Origin: Numida meleagris
Lineage: Eukaryota > Chordata > Aves > Galliformes > Numididae
Direction of reading: 5' to 3'
DNA length: 64,000 nucleotides
NCBI RefSeq assembly: GCF_002078875.1
Contig: NC_034412.1
Coordinates: 84,617,491 to 84,681,490, forward strand
Position 1 is the stretch's first letter; every line of letters starts with the position of its first letter. The position numbers were made by a program, and so were the translations under genes. Of the stretch, positions 38,741 to 49,420 are shown in pieces. Below the pieces are notes generated by a model. The model had not been told where the DNA came from. It did not search any database and saw nothing but the letters and a program-made list of their open reading frames with translations.

Positions 38741-41700
38741 AGGTTGTGTTTGGGCAAAAGACAGAGGTTAGAGCTGTATGTAGGGTTGGAAGGCAGCTGA
38801 AAGAGGAAGGATTAAGCTACAGAAAGAAATCTCCTCAAAGAATGCTTTCATCATGCACAGGGACTGGTGACAGGGGCTAAAAATAAGACAAGACAATGGC
38901 CTAAGTATATTGTTAAATTGGGAGAAAGAATGAAACTGCAGCTGGAGCCATGAAGGATTGGAAAAAGCACTGGGTTACAATGAGAACTTCTTCTCACATG
39001 TGGCTGGGAACCATTGGTCACATGCTCATTGTGGGTTGAGGGTAGGATTAGGGTTTGGATTAGGGTTGGGAGAAAGCTAAATCTTAGACATGCAGTCAGA
39101 GAGTGACTGGAAAGGTGGTGAAAGGAAGGTGCAGGTTGCTAAAAGATCTTTTTTCTGACAAGTTGTTCTTATTGGACATTGGAGTGGCCTTTGGAACGGC
39201 TCAGGCTCAGCTGTTGCACTAACTGGTTCTGTGTTTTTCATCCCCCTAGGCGCTGTGCTAAGTAGATTTAGGAAAAAGGAGAACAGGAGAAATAAAAATT
39301 ATTACGATTTTTAATCACATAATCCCAGTAACAATTTCCAGTCTAGCTTAGGGAGACATTTCAACATGAAAAGTACATAATGAGGATGAACAAGAATTTT
39401 TTAGCATAATAACACTGGGAATACATAGAGTGATGGGTTTAGGGGAAACGAAGAGAGAAAAGAGTAAAAAGACAATTTAGGTTAAATCTCAATGAAAACT
39501 TCCTCATGTTAGTATCCATTAAACAATTACAAAGGTGGAAGTCCTCCTTCTTGTGAAATTGAGTAAAACATAGAGTGCTAAAAATTAAACTTTTGTCAGG
39601 GAATATTGAAAATAGCTTAATAAGTCTTTCCATCAATCACGTCTCTTTAGATAATGCAATGTTTTCACTCCATTTAACATTTTTAAAATACTGTCTTTGG
39701 ATTTTTAGGCTAAAAACCTAGATACCATATTGTAAGGAATATAAATGAGTCTTTATATGCTTTCTACTGCCTTTAATAGGTGCTGCAGACTACTTCCCTG
39801 GCTCAGTAATTCACTATTTTTATTTTCCCCTGATTCTCTATCCACAATTTTGAGGCTCTTATAGCAGTAAGGATATTTCTCACTGAATAAATTTAAAGAT
39901 GGAAAAGCTTAAATTATCAGGGATGGGAAGCCCTAAACGAATCAAATTCTGAGCAGAGAAGGAAGGAATCAATCTCAAGGGAAATTTAAGTAGGATTTCA
40001 ACGCTATCAGTACTATTAGAATTATTGTTTTCACAACTAATTTTATAAAGAAAAATTATTTCCTACATAATTTACTACTGTTTAATGTAAACTAATGGTA
40101 ATAATTATGGCTGTCTTTCTATGCATTCACATGGCTTTAAGAACCTGCTGCTACTTAGGATGTTATCATCCAGCATCATTAATTCTACATTCTACAGTCA
40201 TTGCCTGTATTTTGTCCACCTGCTGGACTCATTGTGAAAGGTTTCAGGCCTTGCATGGCACACATGGAATACATGCATTATGTGTGAGCATGAGGCCAAA
40301 AGAATATGACTCATTTATAGACTGCTAAATGACAGTTTTGCCAAAGTGCTACTGACCCTTCTGGATAATATCTATTACAGATCTTTGCAGAACTGAGCAG
40401 CTGGAATCAACACAGCCAAGAAGCTGAAGTCTAACGCTGCAGCCTAGTGAGAGCGATAACCGAAAGAGAACTAGTCCAGTTATCACTGACTGAGGATCAC
40501 CTCTTTTTCATCTCTATTTTCCTACTTTTCTGTTGTTCGCTTTTGATTCACGTTTGGGGGCATCGATTACCTTGCCTGCCTAACACTTAAATATTAACTA
40601 GCATAGAGCAGTTGCCCCAAGCAAAGTATGCTCCTATCAGTGCTAACAGCATCACAAGCAGAAATTCCCAAAAGGGTGATAGCGTGTCATAGTGAAAACT
40701 ATACAGTTAGTAAGGGGAAAGTATTACGTGGGCACCCTGCAGTACTGGAGATGATACCCAGATTACTGGATAGCATTACCTACCTGTGAACACCCCCACA
40801 CACATCCCTTTTTACTTTTTCTAGATGGACTAGAAATGAAGGGAAAAGTTTACTCTCTCTTTGTCCTCTTTCATTTTTTTTTTGTTTTCTCTTTCTCCCA
40901 AAAGTTAATTTCACCATGTTAGTCAGCTTATGCCCTCAGCTGCGAACCTTGCTAATCAGTCTTTCTGCAGATAAACCTATCTCAACATCACTTGTGCAAC
41001 AGGTTCTTTCCTTGACCAAGCACTGATGCGTGAGACCTAGTATGATACTATATGTGTCCAGTCACACAATATGGTGATGTTCCCCACTTCCTCAGCAGCT
41101 TAGATTTGGACTCCTCCTGCCCTTCTTCTCTATGAGGAGCACATCTTTCTGGATTCAACCCTGTTTGATGGTTGCACAGGCACTTTCATTCTTTGGTCAA
41201 AGATCCTGTGAACAGCATAAGAAGCCAAAATTCCTACAGTGAATCAGGTACAAGGAATGAGGAGTTAAACTTCTGCGTCACTCTTCTGAATCCATCACAT
41301 AAATTCTGCTTAAAAAATAATTCAGAACTTTCACCTCTTTATAACTACAGTTAGATGGGGACAGCCATTCATTTCTTTCAAATCTTTGCATTTTAGATTT
41401 TGCTAGAGGGGACTTCTTCCTTTGTTGCAGTGACATACTGAATGGCATCCCACTCAAAGATGGAATGAGAATCTTTTATGTGCTGTCGTAGTACGAACAG
41501 TAATAACATGTACCATCATCACATCTGCACACATGACTGCGTATGTGCTAATGAATATGAAAAGATTATCATTACAAAACTCTAGATATTTGTTTTCAGG
41601 TTTTACACAGTTGAAAAAAATACATCCATATTCATTATAAACTCCAAACAGTGAGTTATTAAGTAATTGAAGAATTGCATTTCCTAGGTTAGATCAGACT

Positions 41701-41977
41701 GATTTTTCTTCTCTTCCATCACAATGACAGAATTATATCACTGAAAGCACACAAGAAAAGAGGTTATTTCTTCTGTTGCTTTGAAGCAATGAATGGAAAA
41801 ATGAGCTGAAATTTGAAGCAGCTGTTGCCATAGTTGTGCATTAGTCTGCAGAGAATCTTTCTGCCAATTACTTTTTTCTCCTGCCTGTATGACATGTTTC
41901 AAAACCATCCTATTGCAGACTGTATATCTGTCAGTCACTCACAAGATGAGAACTAACAAATATCACATATGTCTTTA
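38741..41977. other. Gene-free interval
   Basis: No supportable gene. A short telomere-like GGATTAGGG repeat lies at 39033-39070. Otherwise I see only AT-rich sequence with short frames. Confidence 0.6.
39033..39070. repeat. Degenerate interstitial telomere-like repeat
   Basis: GGGTTGAGGGTAGGATTAGG runs into GTTTGGATTAGGGTTGGG, so TTAGGG or close variants recur about five times. This is far too short and degenerate to be a telomere. Similar islands arise by double-strand-break repair. Confidence 0.65.
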
Positions 41978-42519
41978 TGAGATCTGCTCTGAAAGTAATG
42001 TCACCTGTTTCATTATGTTGTTCTGTGGCATCAGAGGCAGATGTTGGTGGTATGGCAGTAGAGGTTGAACCTTCCCACCAATATTCCATTACATTTTGCT
42101 GCCATGCAACAGATGGCAGCAGAGGAGCACTCTGACAAAATGGCATCTGACATGGAAGTGCACATGAAACAAAGGTGTGTGTCTCTAAATTATTCCATGT
42201 GGAAACAATGACACCCATTGATACTGACTGATGCTTGCTGAATGTTTGTGAACACCAAACAGCAGGTGTGAGCACACTGAGGTGGTGACAGTGACATGAA
42301 AGACAAGCCACATTCTGGACAGCCATGCAAATGTCAATGAGCACAGCATGCAGGCTCTTGGCCATTGCTGGCAAAAATGCACAGCTAATGCTGGTGACTC
42401 TGTTGAACAAAGAGTGTTTTGTAGTTGAGAATTTGCGCTATCAAATAGCATTACTGTGCTCTTTGTATCTGATGCAGTTTCTGTGGAAATAGATGGCATT
42501 ACTTTTGGAACAACCTCTG
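41978..42519 (-). mobile_element. Decayed mariner-type DNA transposon (Galluhop / chicken mariner family)
   Basis: The 542-bp element has imperfect inverted ends: CTGCTCTGAAAGTAATG on the left, matched on the other strand by TTGTTCCAAAAGTAATG on the right. Both ends abut TA (41976-41977 and 42520-42521), the mariner target. The body read on the minus strand contains CAGATACAAAGAGCACAGTA, ACTACAAAACACTC and AGAGCCTGCATGC, which match the Galluhop-family sequence I remember from chicken. Two overlapping minus-strand open frames (159 and 141 codons) run through it, but neither shows the D,D(34)D transposase residues. It is a non-autonomous or badly mutated copy. Confidence 0.82.
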
Positions 42520-42521
42520 TA

Positions 42522-43379
42522 CATGGATTTTCATCTGGTTTGGGAAAACAAATTTGTTTTGACAGCGGTATGCTCCCAAGTTGCAGTATGTTAAAATTCA
42601 GTAGAGACACGGGGTCTAAGACACTTGGGCAATATGAGAGGAGAATGTTTTCTTTTTTTGCCCAAGAGATTCCATTTGTGCCAGAAGTAACTGCAGTTGT
42701 TCAGTTGCAGGACAGAAATAATATTCTGAGTAACATGACTAATCCTAGTAAAGATTCCTGATTCATAAAGCAGAATTAGAGGTTGTACTTGTTACAAGAA
42801 AGTCCAATGGGTGTGTAACTCAGGTAGGTCAGCATCCCATTCAGTCAGTCCTGTACTGACAGCACTGCAGCTATAAAGTAGATTTTTACTACAAAGTATT
42901 TTCCAGGGCTCCAGACAGCAGCACAATACCTCCACTGCCACCACAGATTTTATTGCAACCAGAGCTGGTTATTTCACTTCTAACACATCTATAGCAGCTG
43001 CAATCATGTTCTCTCATGCAGCAAAACCTTTAAACATATTTTGAGTAATAGCAATGTATTGAAATTAAGTATGTTCACTCATATGAGGAAAAAATGAAGC
43101 CAAGTTGCCTATTAGCTTGCTAGTGCCACAGAGGAAGCATAGCAGAAGAGGGTTTTATAGCAATCATCTTACAAAAAGGATTGTTTCATACAATAAAATG
43201 TTATGAGGTAGACTCAGGGCAACAGATTCTGCAATGCTGATGAAGAATAAGAGGAATCATGAACCTAACAGCCTAGCACCTATCATGTGTCATTTGAAAT
43301 TATATAAGGTACACCATATAAGTGAACTAATTCTTGTTCAGAAAATCCTTTTAGAGCTTGCAGCTTTTGTTGTTTTCTC
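42522..43379. other. Gene-free interval
   Basis: There are short frames only, the longest a 101-codon plus-strand frame crossing the mariner's right end. I see nothing recognisable. Confidence 0.6.
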
Positions 43380-43389
43380 TTGATGCAGC

Positions 43390-43705
43390 ATTTTTGCTCT
43401 GAGTTCTGGCAGCAAAGTGAAATTTACTCAAATCCTGATGGCCCAGTGGAGCTGGTGCTTTAGTGAGCAGAATTCAAGTAAATTCTTCTTTGTTGCCAGC
43501 ACTAGGAGCAGAGCATGTAAGATTTCCAGAAAGAATTCCACTTTTAGGAATACAAGAAAATACAGACCACCAAACGTAACCTGAAAGTCAGTGGGAAGAA
43601 GAAAGAAGAGGAATTGGGACCCAGAGAAAGACAAGACAAGACACACTGTCAGGATGCAAGAAAGGCAAAGAAGCATACTGAACTCCAGCAGTTGCAAATT
43701 AGGAC
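43390..43705 (+). repeat. Unnamed dispersed repeat, copy A
   Basis: This segment aligns by eye with 58236-58550 in the same orientation. Shared blocks in order are TGGAGCTGGTGCTTTAGTGA / TGGAGCTAGTACTTCGTGA, TTCTTTGTTGCCAGCACT / TTCTTTACTGCCAGCACT, then GTAACCTGAAAG / GTAAACTGAAAG. A purine-rich GAAGAAAGAAGAGGAA block and CATACTGAACTCCAGC / TGTACTGAACTTCAGC follow. The order and spacing are kept over about 310 bases, so the two copies share an origin. I cannot assign a family; no terminal repeats or target duplication are evident. Confidence 0.72.
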
Positions 43706-43777
43706 TGTTCTGCATATTATATTTTTAACAGGTAGAGCTGAATATCCAACCTACAAAGACAGAAAGGCATGGATAAT

Positions 43778-44307
43778 TGTCATGGTTTTGTGATTTTCGG
43801 TTATTGGTATTCCACATCATAACATCATGTAGTGGACATACCTAGTTCTCAGAAGAGAAGGACTACTACAGTCCCCACGGTACTTTGCTCCTTTGTTACC
43901 ATTTTCCAGCCGGAGGGAAAAGATAGAAGCTCGCAGTATAAAAACTTGCAGATCACGAGACCTCATTCCTTTTTTCCACCGTCTCTCATCTTGGCAGCAC
44001 CTCGCTCTCCAGCCGTCTTACCGTCGGTAGTAGAGTAAGGCCTACCTTGATTTTGGGACATTCTCTCTCTCTGTATTGGATTTATCAGCTTAAATTGTAA
44101 TTATATTGTATTATAGTGTGTTGTTTTGCATTCCGATATTTTATTTAGTAAATTAGTTTGTTTCTCCTCAGATTGTTGCCGCTGTTCTTTGCTCTCAGGG
44201 CCATCTCCCTACCCTTTTCCCCTTTCCCCTTTTCCCGGGACGTGGGCCCTTGGGTCCCCTGTCCCCTTTGTCACGGAATCGGGCCTAACGCCTGTAAACC
44301 GTTGACA
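43778..44307 (+). mobile_element. Solo LTR of an ERVL-like endogenous retrovirus (copy 2)
   Basis: A 530-bp LTR runs from TGTCATGGTTTTGTG to ACCGTTGACA, with a perfect 5-bp target duplication ATAAT at 43773-43777 and 44308-44312. A TATAAAAA box lies at 43937-43944, about 160 bases in, suggesting where U3 ends and R begins. It matches the LTRs at 17804 and 46349. The bases after its 3' end show no tRNA-primer-binding site or gag sequence, so it is solo. Short open frames inside it are by-products. Confidence 0.92.
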
Positions 44308-44477
44308 ATAATTATTTATTAACAGAAAATCCAAAATTTCCATTTGCCTATTTCTGACATCATCTCGTTTCCTTTCCATCTCCTTTTGTAAACATAGTTA
44401 CTTTTTCTCATGTTGACAATCTCTGCAAGAAATAATCCCTTTCTTTCAAGTGATATCTTGAAGTCTCCTTGGAGCAT

Positions 44478-44575
44478 CCACACAGAATCACAGAATTGTT
44501 TAAGTTGAAAGGGACCCTGAAAGTACATTTAGTCCAACTCTGCTACAATGAACAGGGACATCTACAACTAGAAAA
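44478..44575 (-). repeat. CR1 LINE 3' end fragment
   Basis: CACAGAATCACAGAATTG, then TTGAAAGGGACCCTGAAAG and TTTAGTCCAACTCTGCTAC, is the reverse complement of a CR1 tail including the terminal ATTCTGTG repeats. It is about 95 bp, 5'-truncated and moderately diverged. Confidence 0.88.
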
Positions 44576-46343
44576 GGAAAGGTACAATTAATAACTGACC
44601 ACCCACACAGAGGAACTACTAGAACACTGCAAGAAAACAGAAACCCAACAAATCTGTTTCAAAGTTGTGAGCTGGAGGTTTCCATGATCCAAGTGATTTC
44701 CATGATCCCATACCACAGAGGAGGGGAACAAACACCAACCTGCCCAATTCAAAATAAAACAGCAAACAAACGTTATTAAATACTATTCCCTACTCAACAA
44801 AAATTTAAAGGATTTGGATTTGAGTTTATTCTAGCACAGGCTGAACACAAATTCTGCAGTCTCATGAGTTACTGCAGAACAGCATTGTTGTCCCCTAGCA
44901 CCTCTCTGTCTGAGGTCTGGTTACAAAACTATTTCCACTTTAGCAGGCTTACTGTATGTTTCCCTACAGCCTGTAGGGAGCAGAGACTTTTTCTTATTTC
45001 TTTGGTACAGAGAAGCTTTCAGTTTATAAAATTAATTGTTTGCTTGCAACATGCATCTAAACCCAAATATTTGTGCAATTCAACATAAATTCACCACACC
45101 TTGCTGTGCATCTCTGAGCTCTGTGGCCCAGTTTTAGTGGAATACTTGATGAAGCTGATGTGCATATTTTCATCCCACATATACAAATTTATCACAAGAA
45201 TGATTGCCTTCAGCAAACAGAATACCACATGCAACATTACAAATTTAGACATACTTCCCTGAAAAAAAATCTCAGGAATGAAATTAAAGAAATAATGACT
45301 TCAGGAAAAAAAATCTGCCTGAAATCCAAGCCTCTGAGAAGTGTCCTACCTTTGTGAAAATTAGAATGAAGAGCGGCAGGGGGTGAAGGAAGCAGGGGTG
45401 GATTAATAGAATTACTAGGATTATACCTAAAATAAATTAATCTGACAATCTGAAAGCACAAAACATTATTCAGCTAGTAGACATTTACCTAGCTACTGGA
45501 TTAACACAGTAAGATTGTTTGTTTTTCACCCTAATCTATTTAGAAAGTCAGATCTGATTTGCAATTCATTCCCTTTTCAAGTTAGTTGAGGATCAATGTT
45601 TCTTAATTTTTTCAATTTTCTTGCACTGACTAGATACATTCCCATGTCCCTGGAACTTCTAGCCAGCAGTGTCCTGGATAAATCTTGTTGTAGAAGGAAG
45701 ACTATTTCTTTCTGTTCTTCCTCCTATCACCTTTAATTTATTCCCTAGATGTTTCATTAAGAAGCTACAACTTCCCAGAACATAAGAGGTTTAAATAAGA
45801 CTAGTCTCCTTCCATTGATCTCGTGTCTTATCCATTCAGTCTTTTCACCTTACTTGATACATAGTTGTAAATGTACTTTTCATGCATCCTGATTTTCTTT
45901 TTTTTTTCATAGTGAGACTGCACAACAGCGCAGAATCAAACAAACAAAACATCTGCAGTAACTCAGCAAAACTTACTGAAATTGATAGATAAGGCCATTC
46001 ACTACACCTATCCATTTTGCATGCACTAAAACATCCTTAATGATACCAGAAGTCAAAGTTCCTGCTAGTCTTCACTCTCCTCATGTCATCATACTCACCC
46101 TCCTACCAGCTTTTAGGGCTTGCAGTACAGTGATCCCCTATGGGGTGAAAAGCAGTGTAGAGCCATACTCTCCCTTTTATCCTGGAAAGGGAAGCAACTT
46201 GAGAAGAGATCCAGTTCAGCACAGCATATACTACATAGTGTGCTGCCACAGCCAGCCCAACACTGTGAAGGGGAAAGCCCAGCATCTAGCACAAGTGAAA
46301 CAGCAGTTCTGCTCATGTCCCAGCTTGGAGCTGTCAGCTGTGA
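44576..46343. other. Gene-free interval between two LTRs
   Basis: About 1.8 kb remains after the CR1 scrap. I see no primer-binding site, polypurine tract or gag/pol/env-like frame, so it is not a proviral interior. A 181-codon plus-strand frame beginning at 46120 runs into the LTR at 46349 and has no recognisable motif. Confidence 0.6.
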
Positions 46344-46348
46344 TCTAA

Positions 46349-46872
46349 TGTCATGGTTTTATGATTTTCGGTTATTGGTACTCCACATCATAACATCATG
46401 TAATGAATGTACCTGGTTCTCAGAAGAGAAGGACTACTACAGTCCCCACGGTACTTTGCTCCTCTGTTACCATTTTTCCAGCCAGAGGGAAAAGATAAAA
46501 GCTCACAGTATAAAAACTTGCAGATCACGAGACCTTGACCCTTTTTACGCCATATCTCGTCTTGGCAGCACCTCGCTCTCCAGCCGTCTTATCGTCGGTA
46601 GTAGAGTAAGGCCTACCTTGATTTTGGGACATTCTCTGTGTTGGATTTATCAGCTTAAATTGTAATTATATTGTATTATAGTGTGTTGTTTTGCATTCCA
46701 ATTTCTTATTTAGTAAATTAGTTTGTTTCTCCTCAGATTGTTGCCGCTGTTCTTTGCTCTCAGGGCCATCTCCTTACCCTTTTTCCCTTTTCCCTTTTCA
46801 CAGGGTGTGGACCCGTGGATTCCCCGTCCCCTTCGTCACGGAACTGGGCCGAATGCCTGTAAACCATTGACA
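46349..46872 (+). mobile_element. Solo LTR of an ERVL-like endogenous retrovirus (copy 3)
   Basis: A 524-bp LTR runs from TGTCATGGTTTTATG to AACCATTGACA. The flanks are TCTAA (46344-46348) and TCTGA (46873-46877), a 5-bp target duplication with one later change. A TATAAAAA box lies at 46509-46516, at the same place as in copy 2. It differs from copy 2 by scattered substitutions and lacks part of a TCTC repeat. The distinct duplication shows it inserted independently of the copy 2.04 kb upstream. Confidence 0.91.
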
Positions 46873-47480
46873 TCTGAGCGGGCCCAAAAGAAAGTCATAT
46901 CATAGCAAACAGCATATTTGAGCAAGAGTATGGGATTTAAGGGGAGGAAGGGGATGAAAAGGGATATTTTCCTTCACTTGCAGGCACTTCTAATGCATTA
47001 GTGAATATGCAGAAACATCTACCAGGAGCATAGAAAGTCTTTATAGGATCCAAGTGATGGAGAAACCTAACTCAAAATAACCCGTTCCAGTGATTTATTA
47101 CTCACCTTGTAAAAAAAAAGGTGAGTTTGTAGTTTGAATTTCTCACTTCAGCATCCAATTTGTTTTGTCTAGTAAATTAATAAAAGCATCTGCTATCACA
47201 CCTCTTCTTCCTCATGTACATACTTTTATAGCAAGATGTCTCTCAAACTCTTTGTTCTTAAATCAAACAGACTGAGTTTTAATCTCCTGTGATAAGCAGG
47301 ATATTTCAGACATTGACTAATGAATGGGCTCAATACAGACCTAGTCTTATAAACTGTTCAGGTTTTTCAACCCCCTTTATAGGTTTAAAAACTAGACTTG
47401 AAGACGGTGTTCCATTAACTAATAGTCACTGGAAGTGTTTCAAGTCAATGGCTTTCCTCTGGAGAATCTAACTTGCCAAA

Positions 47481-47504
47481 ATCTGATGCATTTGTGCATC
47501 AGAT
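47481..47504. repeat. Perfect hairpin, 10-bp stem and 4-base loop
   Basis: ATCTGATGCA is followed by TTTG and then TGCATCAGAT. It is an exact inverted repeat with no T tract or other context to suggest a function. Confidence 0.9.
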
Positions 47505-47629
47505 CTTGCAGAAAATGACTGCTTTCCAAACAGCTTGGCTGGTTCACTGCCTGCTGCAGAATTAGAACTTACCCCAAAAACTGTGTGTTCTTAGTGGCAA
47601 AATGAATTGCAGCATCAACTTCAGTCAGG

Positions 47630-47732
47630 GAATCATAGAATGGCCTGGGTTGAAAAGGGCCTCAAAGATCATCTAGTTTCACTCCCCCTACCATGGGCAG
47701 GGTCACTAACCACTAGACCAGGCTGCCCAGAG
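47630..47732 (-). repeat. CR1 LINE 3' end fragment
   Basis: AATCATAGAATGGCCTGGGT, TGAAAAGGGCCTCAAAGATC, ATCTAGTTTCACTCCCCC, then CATGGGCAGGGTCACTAACC and AGGCTGCCCAG. This is the reverse complement of a CR1 tail and is clearly recognisable over about 100 bases. Confidence 0.93.
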
Positions 47733-49027
47733 CTTTCTGTTCTGCTAAAAAAACTGAGGCATCTGTCTAATTTCCTGGGGGGAAATTGGTCATTTGAGTT
47801 TTCTGGACTTACTAGTTCCCAGCAGGAAGTTTTTCTGGGGTGTGTAATTATTCTAAGCAGGTTTGCAATCTCTGTTGTGCTGTTTACTGGTGATTAGCAA
47901 CAGATTTTACATTCTTTTTAACACCTGTGACACCAGCTTTTAAAACTGCCCATATAGTTTTCATGCACTCTCAGTTCTCCTGAGGATTGTCTGGGCCAAT
48001 GTGCTGAGGAGTTGGCCAATTCATTCCGAAGTCCAAATACCTTCTTTAGATTTAAATTTCGATAGGGAAGTGACTTCTGTACTCTGCCAGCTGGTAACAA
48101 CTTCTACTGATGGCAAATAAAAGCCACTTTGACAAAAGCCATGGTTTCATAGGGAATTATCCTGTGAAAGAATGTTACGGATCAGATTTTCTCCTCTCTT
48201 GCATGACTATGCCATGCACCACCAGAATACACTCACATCACAAGTTTGGTCACACTACTTCAAAATGAGATTCCATGGTCCTGCCTTCTCACCTTTAGTT
48301 TGGTTTAAACCGCCCTTCAATCACACTTCACCAGTTATTCTTCCTGTAACAGTGCTTCATCATCTTAAGTGGATGCACCTTTGTCCTCCTTTGATGTCTT
48401 GTTCATACCTTATCTCAGCATTGCTCACTCAGTTTTACCCTGACCAGTGAATCAGAATGGGCAAGGTTTAAAAATAAGTCAGTCAAAACAGACAAAAATC
48501 TGATCAGGTCTCTGATCTCTTTCACTCTGCAGCTGCACAAGTTTTGGTAGTAATGAAACCGGGAAGAAAAAGAGCAACAGAATTGAAGTGCTGTCAACTT
48601 ACAGCTTCTTGTAAGAACAACTTTGTATGATGTTCCTCCATTTAGTATACTTCGTGTGTTATTTTTTTCCTGCAATATGTATTACTAATTAAAATTACTA
48701 TTTCTAGCATATACACTACTCAAGCTATTTTGCAGAGGTTTCCTGTAGTTCAGTTTGTGAACGGCTCTGAGTTAAAATACCACTGGATACTGGAAAGTTA
48801 ATTGCTTATGTGTAGATTATATGATCTCTCCTGTCAACAAAGCTGGAAGTAGCAAAAATTAATTTGCTTCTTGGTTACTACAATCTTTGTCTTTGGATCC
48901 AGTAAGTTGGGTTTGTCCATGGTGAACAGGTAGTCCCTCACCCATCATATCAATTTTTATATGTTGTCTCCACTACCCCATTGCTTCCCCAGCTTGGCGA
49001 TTCATGGAAAGTTAAGTTTCCATCCCA

Positions 49028-49044
49028 TTTTTTTTTTTTTTTTT
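49028..49044. repeat. T17 homopolymer
   Basis: Seventeen T follow CATCCCA. It could be an A tail on the minus strand, but no element body is recognisable beside it. Confidence 0.95.
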
Positions 49045-49349
49045 AAGTCAGTCTGAACAATACTCTCCATTTATCACAACGAACTTTTAATCAAATTCTT
49101 AGCTGGAAAGTTTGATGTTTCATTAACACAGTGTAATTTTGGACCAATTTGAAATTAGAAGTAGTATGATTTAAGTGTCTACTGCTTTATGTTTATCCCA
49201 CATCTTGTTATCTCAGCTTCTGTTAAAATCAGGAGGAGTTGAGAATTTTGCAGTTGAAGATGCTCAAAGAAAAAAAATCAACCCCGACTGGTAGGCCATT
49301 TCACTTCGTGACATTAGTTGCACTGAGGCTCACACAAATAATTACCATA

Positions 49350-49420
49350 GTCCAAAATCATTCAGGCTGGAAGGGACTTCAGGAGGTGTCCACTCCAGCC
49401 TCCTTCTCACAGCTGGGCCA
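49350..49420 (-). repeat. CR1 LINE 3' end fragment
   Basis: AAAATCATTCAGGCTGGAAG, GGACTTCAGGAGGTGTCCAC, then TCCAGCCTCCTTCTCACAGC resembles the reverse complement of a CR1 tail of the subfamily with AGGCTGGAAGGGACTTCAGG. It spans about 70 bp. Confidence 0.78.

Noticed and set aside
41931..42610. Overlapping 159- and 141-codon minus-strand frames
   Set aside because: They lie largely within the decayed mariner element and lack transposase motifs, so they are by-products of its sequence.
46120..46665. 181-codon plus-strand open frame, the longest after HS3ST1
   Set aside because: It begins in unique sequence and runs through nearly 320 bases of the copy 3 LTR. The composite arises from an insertion, and the protein has no recognisable motif.
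43778..46872. A complete provirus between the LTRs at 43.8 and 46.3 kb
   Set aside because: Each LTR has its own target duplication, the outer flanks do not match, and no viral interior is seen between them.
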